The notes: a model not told the origin generated them from the letters alone. A stretch of DNA of 64,000 nucleotides from CAVVJA01 sp963809815 (GCA_963809815.1 CAWELM010000012.1:434001-498000); one strand, 5' to 3'. Positions 1-9,630 are shown, numbered from the stretch's first letter. Numbers and translations: made by a program.

Positions 1-457
1 GAGCGATGACCTCACTGCGGCGACGCCCGAGCAGGCGGGCGGCGAGAATCGGCATCGTCGCGGTATGGCTTGGCAAGCCGAGCCGCCGTAGCTCGCGGCG
101 AACGTCGCCTCGAGTCTCCGCGACGAGAGACCGCATCCGATCTTCGTGCGGGCCGAACCGGCCCACTCCCGCGAGCCGGCGCATCAGCGCGGCGACGATC
201 GCCCGGACGAGCAACAGCCCGAAACCGATCAGTCCGACCAGGACGGCGAGCCAGGTCGGTGCGATGAAGTAGCCCCCGACAGCTAGGGCCAGAAAGGCGA
301 ACCCGAGGATCATCAGCCCGGCAGCGGTCTGCTCGCCAATCGCCCGTCCGACGAGGTACCCGGACAAGGCGCGACGGCTGTCAGCGGTTCCCGGCCGGAA
401 CTCACCGACCTCGGGCGCCGGCGAGCCCGGACCATCCGGCTCGAGCTCGGGGAACAT
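1..457 (-). CDS. Truncated membrane protein of unknown function
   Basis: Reading frame starts at ATG 457 and stays open to the left edge, giving 152 codons without a stop, so the C-terminus is missing. The protein has a charged, Pro/Gly-rich N-terminus of about 40 residues, then two hydrophobic stretches (roughly residues 46-62 and 66-84) and an Arg-rich cytoplasmic part containing RMRSLVAETRGDVRRELRRL. I do not recognise a family. It lies directly downstream of the tetR stop on the same strand (18 bp gap), so it may be co-transcribed. The coding call rests on uninterrupted frame and membrane-like composition. Confidence 0.55.
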   Translation of the reverse strand, partial: MFPELEPDGPGSPAPEVGEFRPGTADSRRALSGYLVGRAIGEQTAAGLMILGFAFLALAVGGYFIAPTWLAVLVGLIGFGLLLVRAIVAALMRRLAGVGRFGPHEDRMRSLVAETRGDVRRELRRLGLPSHTATMPILAARLLGRRRSEVIA

Positions 458-475
458 ATCTCGACCGTACGTGGA

Positions 476-1144
476 TTAGTCGAGAGCTTGCTGAGATCGC
501 GCCGGACGGTTTCCCGGTCGTGCGCGGAGGCTCTTCCGGTCAGCCTCAGGCTGCAGTGCCGCAGCCAACATCGGGGACATCCTGGCGACCACGTCGTCGA
601 CCGACATGCTCACCAGCGGCCCGATCCGAAGCACGTAGCGGCCGAAGATGAGGCCGGCGAGCGCGGCGCCGAACGCAGCTGCCCGCTGCTCGCGATAGCG
701 CCCGCTTAGCCGGCTTGCCACGGCGCCGATGATCTCCCGTTCGACGACCTCGCGCAGCACGCGGGCAATGGCCGGATTTTCGCCGATACCTGCGAGCATC
801 GCCCGCAACGGCGCGCCGGTCTCTTCGTCGTCCCAGGTGCGAAGGAGCGCTCGCAACACTCGCTCGGGGAGACCCCCAAGGTCGCCCGGCAACGCCGCCG
901 CGAGCACCTGGGCCGGATTAGCCGTCAAGGCCATGGCGGCACCGAAAACACCCTGTTTGGAACCGAAGTAGTAGCTCACCAGGGCGGTGTCCACCTCGGC
1001 ATCGGCAGCGATCGACCGCATCGACGTCGCCTGGTAGCCGTCGGTGAGAAACCGGTGCCGCGCGGCGGCGAGGATCTGGTCGCGGGTATTCGGCTGGCCG
1101 GGGCGGCGTCCACGCCCGACCTCGGTCGACGACTTATTCATCAC
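476..1144 (-). CDS. TetR family transcriptional regulator
   Basis: 222-residue one-component repressor. The N-terminal TetR helix-turn-helix is clear: RDQILAAARHRFLTDGYQAT, then SMRSIAADAEVDTALVSYYF and GSKQGVF. The C-terminal ligand domain is of the type with an ILFGRYVLRIGPL-like helix near residue 170 (here LIFGRYVLRI). Start is GTG 1144, with ATG 1141 as alternative; a GGAGG lies at 1157-1161 on this strand. It is divergent from a drug-efflux-type MFS gene and almost certainly controls it. Two related dyad sequences flank the shared promoter region, one covering its own start codon, which suggests autoregulation. The ligand is not predictable. Confidence 0.9.
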   Translation of the reverse strand: MMNKSSTEVGRGRRPGQPNTRDQILAAARHRFLTDGYQATSMRSIAADAEVDTALVSYYFGSKQGVFGAAMALTANPAQVLAAALPGDLGGLPERVLRALLRTWDDEETGAPLRAMLAGIGENPAIARVLREVVEREIIGAVASRLSGRYREQRAAAFGAALAGLIFGRYVLRIGPLVSMSVDDVVARMSPMLAAALQPEADRKSLRARPGNRPARSQQALD

Positions 1145-1200
1145 TGTTGAAATATACCTCCTCTCATGCCATCATGTGAATTCATCAGCAATGAAATATC
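1137..1200. promoter_or_regulatory. Putative paired TetR operators
   Basis: Two near-repeats sit between the divergent tetR and efflux genes. Site 1 (1137-1151) reads TTCATCACTGTTGAA and is followed by ATATA; site 2 (1181-1195) reads TTCATCAGCAATGAA and is followed by ATAT. Each is a dyad with TTCA/TGAA ends (site 2 has perfect 5-bp arms), and their centres are 44 bp apart, close to four helical turns. Site 1 overlaps the tetR start codon. Assignment to this TetR is by position; no binding data. Confidence 0.5.
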
Positions 1201-1220
1201 TGGAAGACCGGAGGCCGGAG

Positions 1221-2771
1221 ATGCCCACCAACACCATCCGCACGGCAGGCGGTTCCGGCGATAGCTCGCTGACGCCCACTCCGGCGACGACTGCCGCCGC
1301 AAGTCCACGCCGCCACGGCCGCGTGCTGTTGGTCGTCTGCCTGTCCCTGGCGACGGTCGTGTCCGCGGTCGCCTCGTTGAATGTGGCGCTGCCGGAGATC
1401 GCGCGGGACACCCACGCCACCCAGACCCAGCTGTCCTGGATCGTCGACGCCTACGCGCTCGTCTTCGCGGCGCTGTTGCTGCCAGCCGGTGCGCTCGGCG
1501 ATCGCTACGGCCGGCGGCGGGCCCTGATTGCCGGCCTCGGCATATTCGGCGCTGCCTCTCTGGCTGCCATGCTGGTCTCGGACGCCAACGCGCTCATTGC
1601 GTTGCGAGCCCTTCTGGGAGTCGGTGCGGCGCTCGTGATGCCGGCCACGCTGTCCACCATCACCGCGACGTTCCCGCCGGAGCGCCGGCCCCAAGCGATC
1701 AGCGTCTGGGCTGGGGTAGCCGGAGCCAGTGCGATTCTCGGCCTGCTGACGTCGGGCACGGTGCTCGAATTCTGGTCGTGGCAGTCGGTGTTCGCGCTCA
1801 ACGTGGTGCTGGTGGTCGTCGCGGTGATCGGCACCGTGCGCGTGGTCCCCGAGTCCGCCGACAAGAACGCCGCCCGGCTCGACGTGGTTGGCGCGATCAT
1901 CGCCGCAGCTGGGCTCGCCGTCTTGGTCTACTCGTTGATCGAGGCGCCCGAAGCGGGCTGGCTGGCCGCGCGCACGCTCGGCGGGATCGCCGCGGGGCTG
2001 GTGATCATCGCCGTATTCGCGGTCTGGGAGCTGCACCGCCGCCAGCCGCTGCTCGACCCGCGGCTGTTCCGCAATCGGCGATTCGCCGCCGGAATGCTCT
2101 CGCTCACGTCGCAGTTCTTCGCGTTCTTCGGCTTCATCTTCGTGATCTTGCAGTTCCTGCAGCTAGTGCGCGGCGACAGTTCGCTCGTCGCAGCGCTCTG
2201 CCTGCTCCCGATGGTGGTGTGCATGATGCCTTCGGCCCGGTTGGCCGCCAGGCTCGTCGGCCGGTTCGGGGTGATGCGCGTCTGCGTCACCGGTCTGGTC
2301 ATCGCCGCTGCCGGTTTCACGATCCTGGCCCAGCTCGACGCGGATAGCTCGTACTGGTTGATCGCCGCCGGTCTCATCCCGCTCGGCGCCGGCGCGGGCA
2401 TGGCCATGACGCCAGCGACGACCTCGGTCACCGAGGCCCTACCTGCTTCCGAGCAAGGCGTCGCCTCGGCCATGAACGACCTGGCCCGCGAACTCGGTGG
2501 TGCGATAGGCATCGCGGTGCTCGGCAGCCTCCTCAACGCCACGTATCGGGAGCACCTCGCGCCGTATCTGAGCGGCGTTCCCACGTCCGTTGCCGATCGA
2601 GCCCGGGACTCGCTCGCCCTCGCTGACCGGGTCGGCGGAAGTATCGGCGCCCACGCCCAGTCGGCATTCGTCGATGGCATGCACGTCGCCCTGCTCTGCG
2701 GTGCCGCGGTGATCGTCGCCGCCGCGATCGGTGTGGTGCTCCTACTGCGCCGCGATCGGGCGGCGCGCTAG
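1221..2771 (+). CDS. MFS transporter, DHA2-type drug efflux
   Basis: 516-residue polytopic permease of the 14-helix DHA2 (EmrB/QacA) type, predicted proton-coupled drug exporter in the cytoplasmic membrane. Motif A in the loop after helix 2 reads GALGDRYGRRRALIAG, and motif C-like sequence (GVAGASAILGLLTSGTV) follows in helix 5. Start ATG 1221 is chosen because GGAGG lies at 1210-1214 with a 6-nt spacer; an in-frame ATG at 1191 lacks a ribosome-binding site and lies in the putative operator. Its stop codon overlaps the convergent dnaE stop. Divergent to a TetR gene that likely represses it. Substrate unknown. Confidence 0.9.
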   Translation: MPTNTIRTAGGSGDSSLTPTPATTAAASPRRHGRVLLVVCLSLATVVSAVASLNVALPEIARDTHATQTQLSWIVDAYALVFAALLLPAGALGDRYGRRRALIAGLGIFGAASLAAMLVSDANALIALRALLGVGAALVMPATLSTITATFPPERRPQAISVWAGVAGASAILGLLTSGTVLEFWSWQSVFALNVVLVVVAVIGTVRVVPESADKNAARLDVVGAIIAAAGLAVLVYSLIEAPEAGWLAARTLGGIAAGLVIIAVFAVWELHRRQPLLDPRLFRNRRFAAGMLSLTSQFFAFFGFIFVILQFLQLVRGDSSLVAALCLLPMVVCMMPSARLAARLVGRFGVMRVCVTGLVIAAAGFTILAQLDADSSYWLIAAGLIPLGAGAGMAMTPATTSVTEALPASEQGVASAMNDLARELGGAIGIAVLGSLLNATYREHLAPYLSGVPTSVADRARDSLALADRVGGSIGAHAQSAFVDGMHVALLCGAAVIVAAAIGVVLLLRRDRAAR

Positions 2772-5700
2772 TGAGTGACGGCGGTCGGGCCGAGCAGGGC
2801 CTTCAGATCGCCCATCAGCGCCAGCGACGGGGTAACCCGATACCCGTCCTCGAGTTTGAGCCGATGCGACCGAGTGCCGTTCACCAAGAGAAGATGGACC
2901 TCGGTGGTGCCGGGATGGGCGGCCAATACCTCGCGGAGCCGGTCCACCATCGGCGGCGTGCATCGAGAAGGCGCCATCGACACAATGATCGGCCCGCGGG
3001 GAGCCTGCGACAGGTCGGGCAGAGTGAGATCGCTCGCGATCAATTTCACCGTGTCATCGCGAAGATCTGCTCGACCTTTGACGACCACGATCGCGTCTTC
3101 GGCGATGTTGATGCCGACCTGAGCGTAGGTAGCGGGGAAGAACAGCACCTCGACTGCACCTTCGAGATCCTCCAGGACCGCTTGCGCCCATGGCGCACCC
3201 GCTTTGGTCACCCGACGGTTCACTCCCGACAGGATGCCCGCGACCGTCACCGTCTGGCCGTCCGCGGCAGCGTCGGCATGCAAGGCGGCAATGGACATGT
3301 CCGCCGCCCCGACCAGCACGTGCTCGACCCCGAACAGCGGATGGTCCGAGACGTAGAGGCCCAACATTTCGCGTTCGAATCCGAGCAGGACCGACTTGTC
3401 CCACTCCCCCGGCGGCACGGTGACCGCGAAGACATCGCCGGCCGGATCGGGCGCCGCGTCGGTGAGTCCGCCGAACCCGAACAGGTCGAACTGGCCATTG
3501 GCTTCATTGCGCTTGGTGTCGAGCACCGCGTCCACTGCCGGCTCGTAGACGTGGACCAGCCCGCGCCGGGTATGTCCGAGGGAATCGAACGCCCCGGCCT
3601 TGATCAGCGCCTCCAGGGTTCGCTTGTTGCACACCACGGCGTCGACCTTGCGGAGGAAGTCGGCGAAGTCCGTGAAGGCGCCCTTGGCGTCACGGGTCGC
3701 CACGATCGAGGCGACGACGTTTTCTCCGACGTTGCGGACGGCCGAGAGGCCAAAGCGAATGTCGTTGCCGGTCGGCGTGAAGCCGGCGTCCGAAGCATTG
3801 ACGTCCGGGGGCAGGACCGTGATGCCCATGTGTCGGCACTCGGCCAGGTACACCGCGGACCGGTCCTTGTCGTCTTTGACCGACGTGAGAAGCGCGGCCA
3901 TGTACTCCGCCGGGTAATTCGCCTTGAGGTAAGCCGTCCAGTAAGAGACCAGCCCGTAGCCTGCGGTATGCGACTTGTTGAACGCGTAGTCGCTGAAGGG
4001 TACGAGGATGTCCCACAACGTCTTGACGGCGTCGGCCGAGTAGCCGTTGGCCCGCATCCCCGCTTCGAAACCCTCGTACTCGGCTTCCAACACCTCCCGC
4101 TTCTTCTTCCCCATGGCCCGCCGGAGCAGATCAGCTCGCCCGAGGGAGTACCCCGCGAGCTTCTGCGGGATCTCCATGACCTGCTCTTGGTAGACGATCA
4201 GCCCGTAGGTCGGCGCCAGGATGTCCCGCAGTGGTTCCTCGAGCTCGGCATGGATCGGCGTGATCTCCTGTTGCGCGTTCTTGCGCAGCGCGTAATTGAT
4301 GTGCGAGTTCGCACCCATGGGTCCGGGGCGATAGAGGGCGAGAACAGCGGCGATGTCTTCGAAGCAATCCGGCCTCATCTGGCGGAGCAGGCTGCGCATC
4401 GGTCCGCCGTCGAGTTGGAAGACCCCGAGCGTGTCACCGCCGGCCAGCAACTCGTAGGTCTTCGCGTCGTCGAGACCGAGATCCTCCAGGACGATGCGGT
4501 GCCCACGGTTGCGCTCGACGTTGCGAAGGGCGTCGTCGAGAACGGTGAGGTTGCGCAGCCCGAGGAAATCCATCTTCAGCAGGCCGAGCGTCTCGCAGGC
4601 CGAATAGTCGAACTGGGTGATGATGGCCCCGTCCTGCTCCCGTTTCATGATCGGAATCAGGTCGAGCAGCGGCTCGGACGACATGATCACGCCCGCGGCG
4701 TGCACGCCCCATTGGCGCTTGAGGCCCTCCAGCCCCTTAGCGGTGTCGACGACGCGCTTGACCTCGGCGTCGGATTCGTACAGCGCACGGAATTCGCCGG
4801 CCTCGCCGTACCGCTTGTGCGCGGGATCGAAAATGCCCGCCAGCGGGATGTCCTTGCCCATGACCGGCGGCGGCATCACCTTGGTGATCCGCTCGCCCAT
4901 GGCGAACGGGTAGCCGAGCACTCTCGCCGAGTCTTTGACAGCCTGCTTCGCCTTGATCGTTCCGTAGGTGACGATCTGAGCGACCCGGTCGTCACCGTAC
5001 TTCTCGGTCACGTAGCGAATGACCTCGCCGCGCCCGCGCTCGTCGAAGTCGATGTCGATGTCGGGCATCGATACCCGTTCGGGGTTGAGGAAGCGCTCGA
5101 ACAGCAGCCCGTGCTCGAGCGGGTCCAGCTCCGTGATGCCTAACGCGTAGGCCACGATCGCGCCGGTCGCTGAACCGCGCCCGGGCCCGACCCGGATGCG
5201 GTGGGCTTTCGCCCAGTTGATGAAATCGGCGACCACCAGGAAGTAGCCCGGGAAGCCCATCTGCGCGATGACCGAGGTTTCCCGGTCGGCGCGGGCCCGT
5301 GCCTCCGGTGGAATCCCGTCGGGGTAGCGGCGACGCAGCCCGGCTTCCACCTCCTGGAGGAACCAGCTCAGCTCCGACTCACCGGCTGGCACCGGAAACT
5401 GGGGCATGTAGTTGGCACCTTCGGCGAAGGTCACCTCGCACCGCTCGGCCACCTGCAACGTGTTGTCGCAGGCCTCCCGAAGGTCGTACTTGTCCGCCCA
5501 CAACGAACGCATCTCAGCCGGCGACTTCAGGTAGAAGTCTCGCCCGTCGAACTTGAACCGCTTCGGGTCGGCCATAGTCTTGCCGGACTGCACGCAGAGC
5601 AGCACCTCATGGGCGTCGGCGTCCTCGGCATGCGTGTAGTGCAGGTCGTTGGTGGCAAGCAACGGCAGGTCGAGATCGCGCCCCAGGCGCAGCAGATCCT

Positions 5701-6349
5701 CGATGACCCGCTGCTCGACGTCGAGGCCGTGGTCCATCAATTCCAGGTAGAAGTTCCCGGCTCCGAAAATGTCACGGAACTCAGCCGCACTACGCCGTGC
5801 GTGCTCGTAGTCGCCGATGCGCAGCCAGGTCTGGATCTCACCTGAGGCGCAGCCGGTCGTCCCGAGCAGTCCGTTGGCATATTCAGCGAGGAGCTCGCGG
5901 TCGGCGCGCGGCTTGTAGAAGAACCCCTCGGTGCTTGCCCGCGACGAGAGCCGGAACAAGTTATGCCTGCCGGCGTCATCGCACGCCAGCAAGGTCATGT
6001 GGGTGAATGCCCCGCCACCGGATACGTCGTCGTCACCACCGGAAGCCCAGCGCACCCGGGTTCGCTCGTATCGGGAGGTGCCGGGTGTGAGGTACGCCTC
6101 CATGCCGATGATCGGTTTGATGCCGGCCGCCCGCGCCCTGGTGTAGAACTCGTAGGCCCCGAACAGGTTGCCGTGATCGGTCATCGCGAGCGCAGGCATA
6201 CCCATCCGGGACGCCTCGGCCAGCAGCTCGGGCAACCGGGCCGCGCCGTCGAGCATGGAGTACTCCGTGTGCACGTGCAGATGGACGAACGAGTCGGTTT
6301 CTGCACGTTCCACGGCGGTTACGGGTTCCTCTCGGCACGACTGCGGCAC
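2768..6349 (-). CDS. dnaE: DNA polymerase III subunit alpha (DnaE1)
   Basis: Replicative polymerase catalytic subunit, 1193 residues, full length for the family. The PHP domain opens with HLHVHTEYSMLDG (about residues 23-35), the metal-binding domain that proofreads in actinobacterial DnaE1. The palm active site includes PDIDIDFDERGRGEV near residue 430, preceded by GPGRGSATGAIVAYALGI. The C-terminal OB-fold and tau-binding regions are present. Start is GTG 6349 with AAGG eight bases upstream; GTG 6313 (VERAETDSFV) is possible. Transcribed alone; its stop overlaps the MFS stop by 4 bp, and otsB is divergent upstream. Confidence 0.97.
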   Translation of the reverse strand: MPQSCREEPVTAVERAETDSFVHLHVHTEYSMLDGAARLPELLAEASRMGMPALAMTDHGNLFGAYEFYTRARAAGIKPIIGMEAYLTPGTSRYERTRVRWASGGDDDVSGGGAFTHMTLLACDDAGRHNLFRLSSRASTEGFFYKPRADRELLAEYANGLLGTTGCASGEIQTWLRIGDYEHARRSAAEFRDIFGAGNFYLELMDHGLDVEQRVIEDLLRLGRDLDLPLLATNDLHYTHAEDADAHEVLLCVQSGKTMADPKRFKFDGRDFYLKSPAEMRSLWADKYDLREACDNTLQVAERCEVTFAEGANYMPQFPVPAGESELSWFLQEVEAGLRRRYPDGIPPEARARADRETSVIAQMGFPGYFLVVADFINWAKAHRIRVGPGRGSATGAIVAYALGITELDPLEHGLLFERFLNPERVSMPDIDIDFDERGRGEVIRYVTEKYGDDRVAQIVTYGTIKAKQAVKDSARVLGYPFAMGERITKVMPPPVMGKDIPLAGIFDPAHKRYGEAGEFRALYESDAEVKRVVDTAKGLEGLKRQWGVHAAGVIMSSEPLLDLIPIMKREQDGAIITQFDYSACETLGLLKMDFLGLRNLTVLDDALRNVERNRGHRIVLEDLGLDDAKTYELLAGGDTLGVFQLDGGPMRSLLRQMRPDCFEDIAAVLALYRPGPMGANSHINYALRKNAQQEITPIHAELEEPLRDILAPTYGLIVYQEQVMEIPQKLAGYSLGRADLLRRAMGKKKREVLEAEYEGFEAGMRANGYSADAVKTLWDILVPFSDYAFNKSHTAGYGLVSYWTAYLKANYPAEYMAALLTSVKDDKDRSAVYLAECRHMGITVLPPDVNASDAGFTPTGNDIRFGLSAVRNVGENVVASIVATRDAKGAFTDFADFLRKVDAVVCNKRTLEALIKAGAFDSLGHTRRGLVHVYEPAVDAVLDTKRNEANGQFDLFGFGGLTDAAPDPAGDVFAVTVPPGEWDKSVLLGFEREMLGLYVSDHPLFGVEHVLVGAADMSIAALHADAAADGQTVTVAGILSGVNRRVTKAGAPWAQAVLEDLEGAVEVLFFPATYAQVGINIAEDAIVVVKGRADLRDDTVKLIASDLTLPDLSQAPRGPIIVSMAPSRCTPPMVDRLREVLAAHPGTTEVHLLLVNGTRSHRLKLEDGYRVTPSLALMGDLKALLGPTAVTH

Positions 6350-6470
6350 TGCTTCGACCTTAGAGCTAGCTGCTGACGACGTGCCCGAGCCGCACCGGTC
6401 GGAGTTGGATACATCTCTCCGCTCCCGGAATCGCTACCCGCCAATCGCCTCGTGGCGGCAGGATCAGGGG

Positions 6471-7259
6471 ATGAGTGGGGACCCGTCGGCCGTAGCCACC
6501 GAGATCCGTGCCGACCTGGCCCATGCGCTGGTCGCGGTGGATTTCGACGGCACGCTCGCGCCGATCGTGCCCGACCCCGCGGATTCCCGGCCGGCTCCCG
6601 GCGCGGTGACTGCGCTCCGCCGGCTGGTCGAGGGAGGGGCGGCGGTAGCGATTGTCACTGGTCGTAACGCCCGTACCGTCGTGGACCTCGGCGGCCTGGA
6701 CGCGGTACCTGGACTGCGAGTGTCCGGGCTCTACGGCGCCGAGGAGTGGCAGGACGGGCACCTGACCGAGCCCGACGAGCCACCGCAGCTGGCAAAGTTG
6801 CGGTCTCGCCTCCCCGGGGTGCTCGCTGACGCGGGTGCGGACTCTGGTGTGTGGATCGAGGACAAGCGGTTGTCGCTCGTGGTCCACGCCCGCAAGGCGG
6901 CTGACCCAGCAGCCGCCCTGGCGCGGCTGACCGGGCCGGTCACCGCCCTGGCCGCCGAACTCGGGCTCGAGGTTCACCCCGGTCGGGATGTCGTGGAGAT
7001 ACGCCTCCCGGGGTACGACAAGGGCAGCGCCTTACGCCGGCTCATTGCCGAGACGAGCCCGCGGCGGCTTGTGTTCATCGGTGACGACGTCGGTGATCTG
7101 GCGGCGTTCGACGTCGTCGCGCGGCTGCGCGCATCGGGCATGACCGCCTGGAGCGTCGCCGTGCGATCCGACGAGGCGCCCGCCGTCGCGGCCGCTGCCG
7201 ACGTGGTCGTGAACGGGCCCGGCGACGTCGTCGAGCTGCTCGCCGCTATTGCGCGTTGA
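6471..7259 (+). CDS. otsB: Trehalose-6-phosphate phosphatase
   Basis: 262-residue HAD-superfamily phosphatase that removes phosphate from trehalose 6-phosphate. HAD motif I is DFDGTLAPIV (about residues 25-34), with Asp nucleophile and DxDGT signature; motif II lies in VTGRNARTV; motif III/IV region reads FIGDDVGDLAAFD. Start ATG 6471 is preceded by AGGATCAGGGG. It is the partner of the adjacent OtsA, but the two genes converge and overlap by 14 bp instead of forming an operon. Divergent to dnaE across 121 bp. Confidence 0.93.
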   Translation: MSGDPSAVATEIRADLAHALVAVDFDGTLAPIVPDPADSRPAPGAVTALRRLVEGGAAVAIVTGRNARTVVDLGGLDAVPGLRVSGLYGAEEWQDGHLTEPDEPPQLAKLRSRLPGVLADAGADSGVWIEDKRLSLVVHARKAADPAAALARLTGPVTALAAELGLEVHPGRDVVEIRLPGYDKGSALRRLIAETSPRRLVFIGDDVGDLAAFDVVARLRASGMTAWSVAVRSDEAPAVAAAADVVVNGPGDVVELLAAIAR

Positions 7260-8679
7260 CGGCATCGAGCTGGGCCTGGAACCACGGCCCGGGCGGCAGC
7301 GCGACCGCCGCCTTCCGCAGCCGCCGGCAGCGCGCGACCCGTTCCGCGTCCGGCATCGTCAGCGCTTCGTGCAGGGCGTTCGCGGTTTCGGAGACATCGA
7401 ACGGGTTGACGAGCAGCGCATCGCGGCCCAGCGCGTCTGCGGCCCCGGTGTCGCGGGAGAGCACGACGACGGGGTCGTGTTCGGAGAGCACGATCCCTTC
7501 CTGGACGACGAGATTCATGCCGTCACGGACGGAGTTGACGAACACCACGTCGGATATCCGCAGCGCAGCGAGCGAACCCGGATAGTCGTCGCTGATATCG
7601 AGTAGCAGCGGGGTCCACGTGTCGGTGCCGAACTCGTCGTCGATCTCTCGGGCCAGGCGGGATACCAGCGCGGTGTATTCCCGGTATTCCGGCAGGTCCT
7701 CTCGCGATGGGTAGTTGTCGATGATGTGCACGACCCGGTCACGCCACTCAGCGTGCGACCGGAGCAGTTCCCGGTAGGCCAGCAGCCCGCGGAACACGTT
7801 CTTGGACAGCTCGGTCCGATCCACGCGTCCGATGACCTTGCGATCGCCTGCCACCTCCCGTAGCTGCCGCACCGAGCTGTCGACGTCCCGACGGTGGGCC
7901 CGCTGCAACAGCTCGTCCGCCTCGGTCGACAGCGGGAATACCTCCATCCGGCTCCCCGGCGTCTGCCCGAGGATCGAGCGGCAGCAGTCGACAAATTGGT
8001 CCCGCCATCGGGCGGAGTGGAACCCCACGACATCAGCGCTGGACAAGCCGTCGAGTACGTCTTGCGCGACGTCGCTCGGCAGCATGTGGAAGTACTCCGC
8101 GGGTACCCACGGGATGTGGGTGAAGTGCCCTATTCGGACGTCGGGCCGCAGGTCGCGGAGCAGCCGAGGGGCGAGAAACAGGTGGTAGTCCTGGATCATG
8201 ACGGTCGCGCCCAGGGCCGCCTCCGCCGCAATCGCCTCTGCGAAAGCACGGTTATACCGCTGGTAGCCGGCCCAGGACCGTCGCCATGCTTGATCGAAGA
8301 CCGGGGACCGCGCGGACTCGTAGAGCATGTGCAGCAGGAACCACAGGGTCGCGTTCGCGACTCCGTTGTAGGCCTGCCGGAACGTCAGGGCATCGATCGG
8401 CAGCATCCTGACGTCGAACTCGCCCTTGAGCGCATCGGAGACTTCCGGTACCGCCGACAGCCGGCCGGACACGGCTCGGCGGGCGAGGGACCGCTCCCGA
8501 TCATTGAGGGCGGCGCATATCCAGACGGCGTCGGGCGTTGCGGCGAGTGCGGCCTGCATCCCACTGACGAGGCCGCCGCCGCCGCGGCGGATCTCGTCGT
8601 CACCGTCCTCGACGGGAACGATCGAGATCGGTCCTCGGTTCGACGCGACGACGAGCGGGGCGGAGCCTGCGACAGTCAT
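7246..8679 (-). CDS. otsA: Trehalose-6-phosphate synthase
   Basis: 477-residue GT20 glycosyltransferase joining a nucleotide-sugar glucose and glucose 6-phosphate. N-terminal VASNRGPISIV and GGGLVSGMQAAL match the family glycine-rich loop; YNGVANATLWFLLHML, VMIQDYHLFLAPRLLRDLRP and GHFTHIPWVP are classic OtsA blocks; FVNSVRDGMNLVVQEGI near the C-terminus contains the nucleotide-sugar-binding acidic residues. Start ATG 8679. Antisense overlap with otsB at 7246-7259. A 27-bp gap separates it from the upstream rluD-type gene on the same strand, so co-transcription is possible. Confidence 0.95.
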   Translation of the reverse strand: MTVAGSAPLVVASNRGPISIVPVEDGDDEIRRGGGGLVSGMQAALAATPDAVWICAALNDRERSLARRAVSGRLSAVPEVSDALKGEFDVRMLPIDALTFRQAYNGVANATLWFLLHMLYESARSPVFDQAWRRSWAGYQRYNRAFAEAIAAEAALGATVMIQDYHLFLAPRLLRDLRPDVRIGHFTHIPWVPAEYFHMLPSDVAQDVLDGLSSADVVGFHSARWRDQFVDCCRSILGQTPGSRMEVFPLSTEADELLQRAHRRDVDSSVRQLREVAGDRKVIGRVDRTELSKNVFRGLLAYRELLRSHAEWRDRVVHIIDNYPSREDLPEYREYTALVSRLAREIDDEFGTDTWTPLLLDISDDYPGSLAALRISDVVFVNSVRDGMNLVVQEGIVLSEHDPVVVLSRDTGAADALGRDALLVNPFDVSETANALHEALTMPDAERVARCRRLRKAAVALPPGPWFQAQLDAVNAQ

Positions 8680-8706
8680 GCCTAATTCCTACCCCTCGCG
8701 TTACCG

Positions 8707-9630
8707 CTAACCCTCCCCCCGCAGCAGATCGAGGGCGTGCTGCAGGTCCGACGGGTAGGGCGCGCTGAAAACCAGCCACTCCCCCGATATCGGGTGGGCG
8801 AAGCCCAGCTCGCGAGCATGCAGCCCTGGCCGGGACAGGCCGAGCCGAGCGGCCAACACCGGATCCGCGCCGTAGCTAAGGTCGCCGACACACGGATGCC
8901 GGATGGCCGCGAGATGAACCCGGATCTGGTGGGTCCGTCCGGTTTCCAGGCGGACGTCGAGCAGTGTCGCTGCCCGAAACGCCTCCTCGGTCGTGTAGTG
9001 GGTAATGCTCGGGCGACCGCCGGCGACGACCGCGAACTTGTAGTCGGCGGACGGGTGCCGCCCGATTGGGGCGTCAATCGTGCCGCTCGTCGGATCGGGA
9101 TGGCCCTGAGCGAGAGCGGTATACCGTTTCTCGACCGCGCGCGTCTTGAACGCACGCTTGAGGACCGTGTACGCGCGCTCGCTCTTCGCCACGGCCATCA
9201 CACCCGTCGTACCGACGTCCAGCCGATGCACGATTCCCTGACGTTCGGCCGCACCGCTCGTCGCCACCTGGTAACCCATCGCGGCGAGACCCGAAACGAC
9301 GGTCGGGCCCGACCACCCGGGACTGGGGTGGGCCGCCACTCCGGCCGGCTTGTCGACGACCACCACATCCATGTCGTCGTAGAGCACGGTCAACCCGTCG
9401 ACAACCTGGGGAGGTAGCGGATCGCGCGGGTCCGGCAGCCGGACCTCGAGGAGCGAACCGTCGGCGAGCCGTGCGGAGCGAGGAGGCAGTCCTCCGTCGA
9501 CCAGCACGTCACCCGAGTCGATGAGTGCGGCGGCTGCCGTGCGCGAGAGGCCGAACAGACGAGCGACCGCGACGTCCAGCCGAACCCCGACCAGCCCCTC
9601 GGGCACCGGAAGCAGCCGCGTCGGGCTCAC
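8707..9630 (-). CDS. RluA/RluD family 23S rRNA pseudouridine synthase
   Basis: 307 residues. An S4-like RNA-binding N-terminus (GVRLDVAVARLFGLSRTAAAALIDSGDVLVDGG with line breaks omitted in part) is followed by the PSI domain: KPAGVAAHPS, then GIVHRLDVGTTGVMAVAKS with the catalytic Asp in HRLD, and TGRTHQIRVHLA. Start GTG 9630 is chosen because it overlaps the lspA stop as GTGA, the usual lspA-rluD coupling in actinobacteria. Likely isomerises uridines of 23S rRNA helix 69, by homology to RluD. Confidence 0.92.
   Translation of the reverse strand: MSPTRLLPVPEGLVGVRLDVAVARLFGLSRTAAAALIDSGDVLVDGGLPPRSARLADGSLLEVRLPDPRDPLPPQVVDGLTVLYDDMDVVVVDKPAGVAAHPSPGWSGPTVVSGLAAMGYQVATSGAAERQGIVHRLDVGTTGVMAVAKSERAYTVLKRAFKTRAVEKRYTALAQGHPDPTSGTIDAPIGRHPSADYKFAVVAGGRPSITHYTTEEAFRAATLLDVRLETGRTHQIRVHLAAIRHPCVGDLSYGADPVLAARLGLSRPGLHARELGFAHPISGEWLVFSAPYPSDLQHALDLLRGEG

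Noticed and set aside
2771..5143. Long plus-strand open frame (790 codons) opposite dnaE
   Set aside because: Antisense shadow of a highly conserved gene in GC-rich DNA; no domain is recognisable and composition is Arg/Val/Asp-biased.
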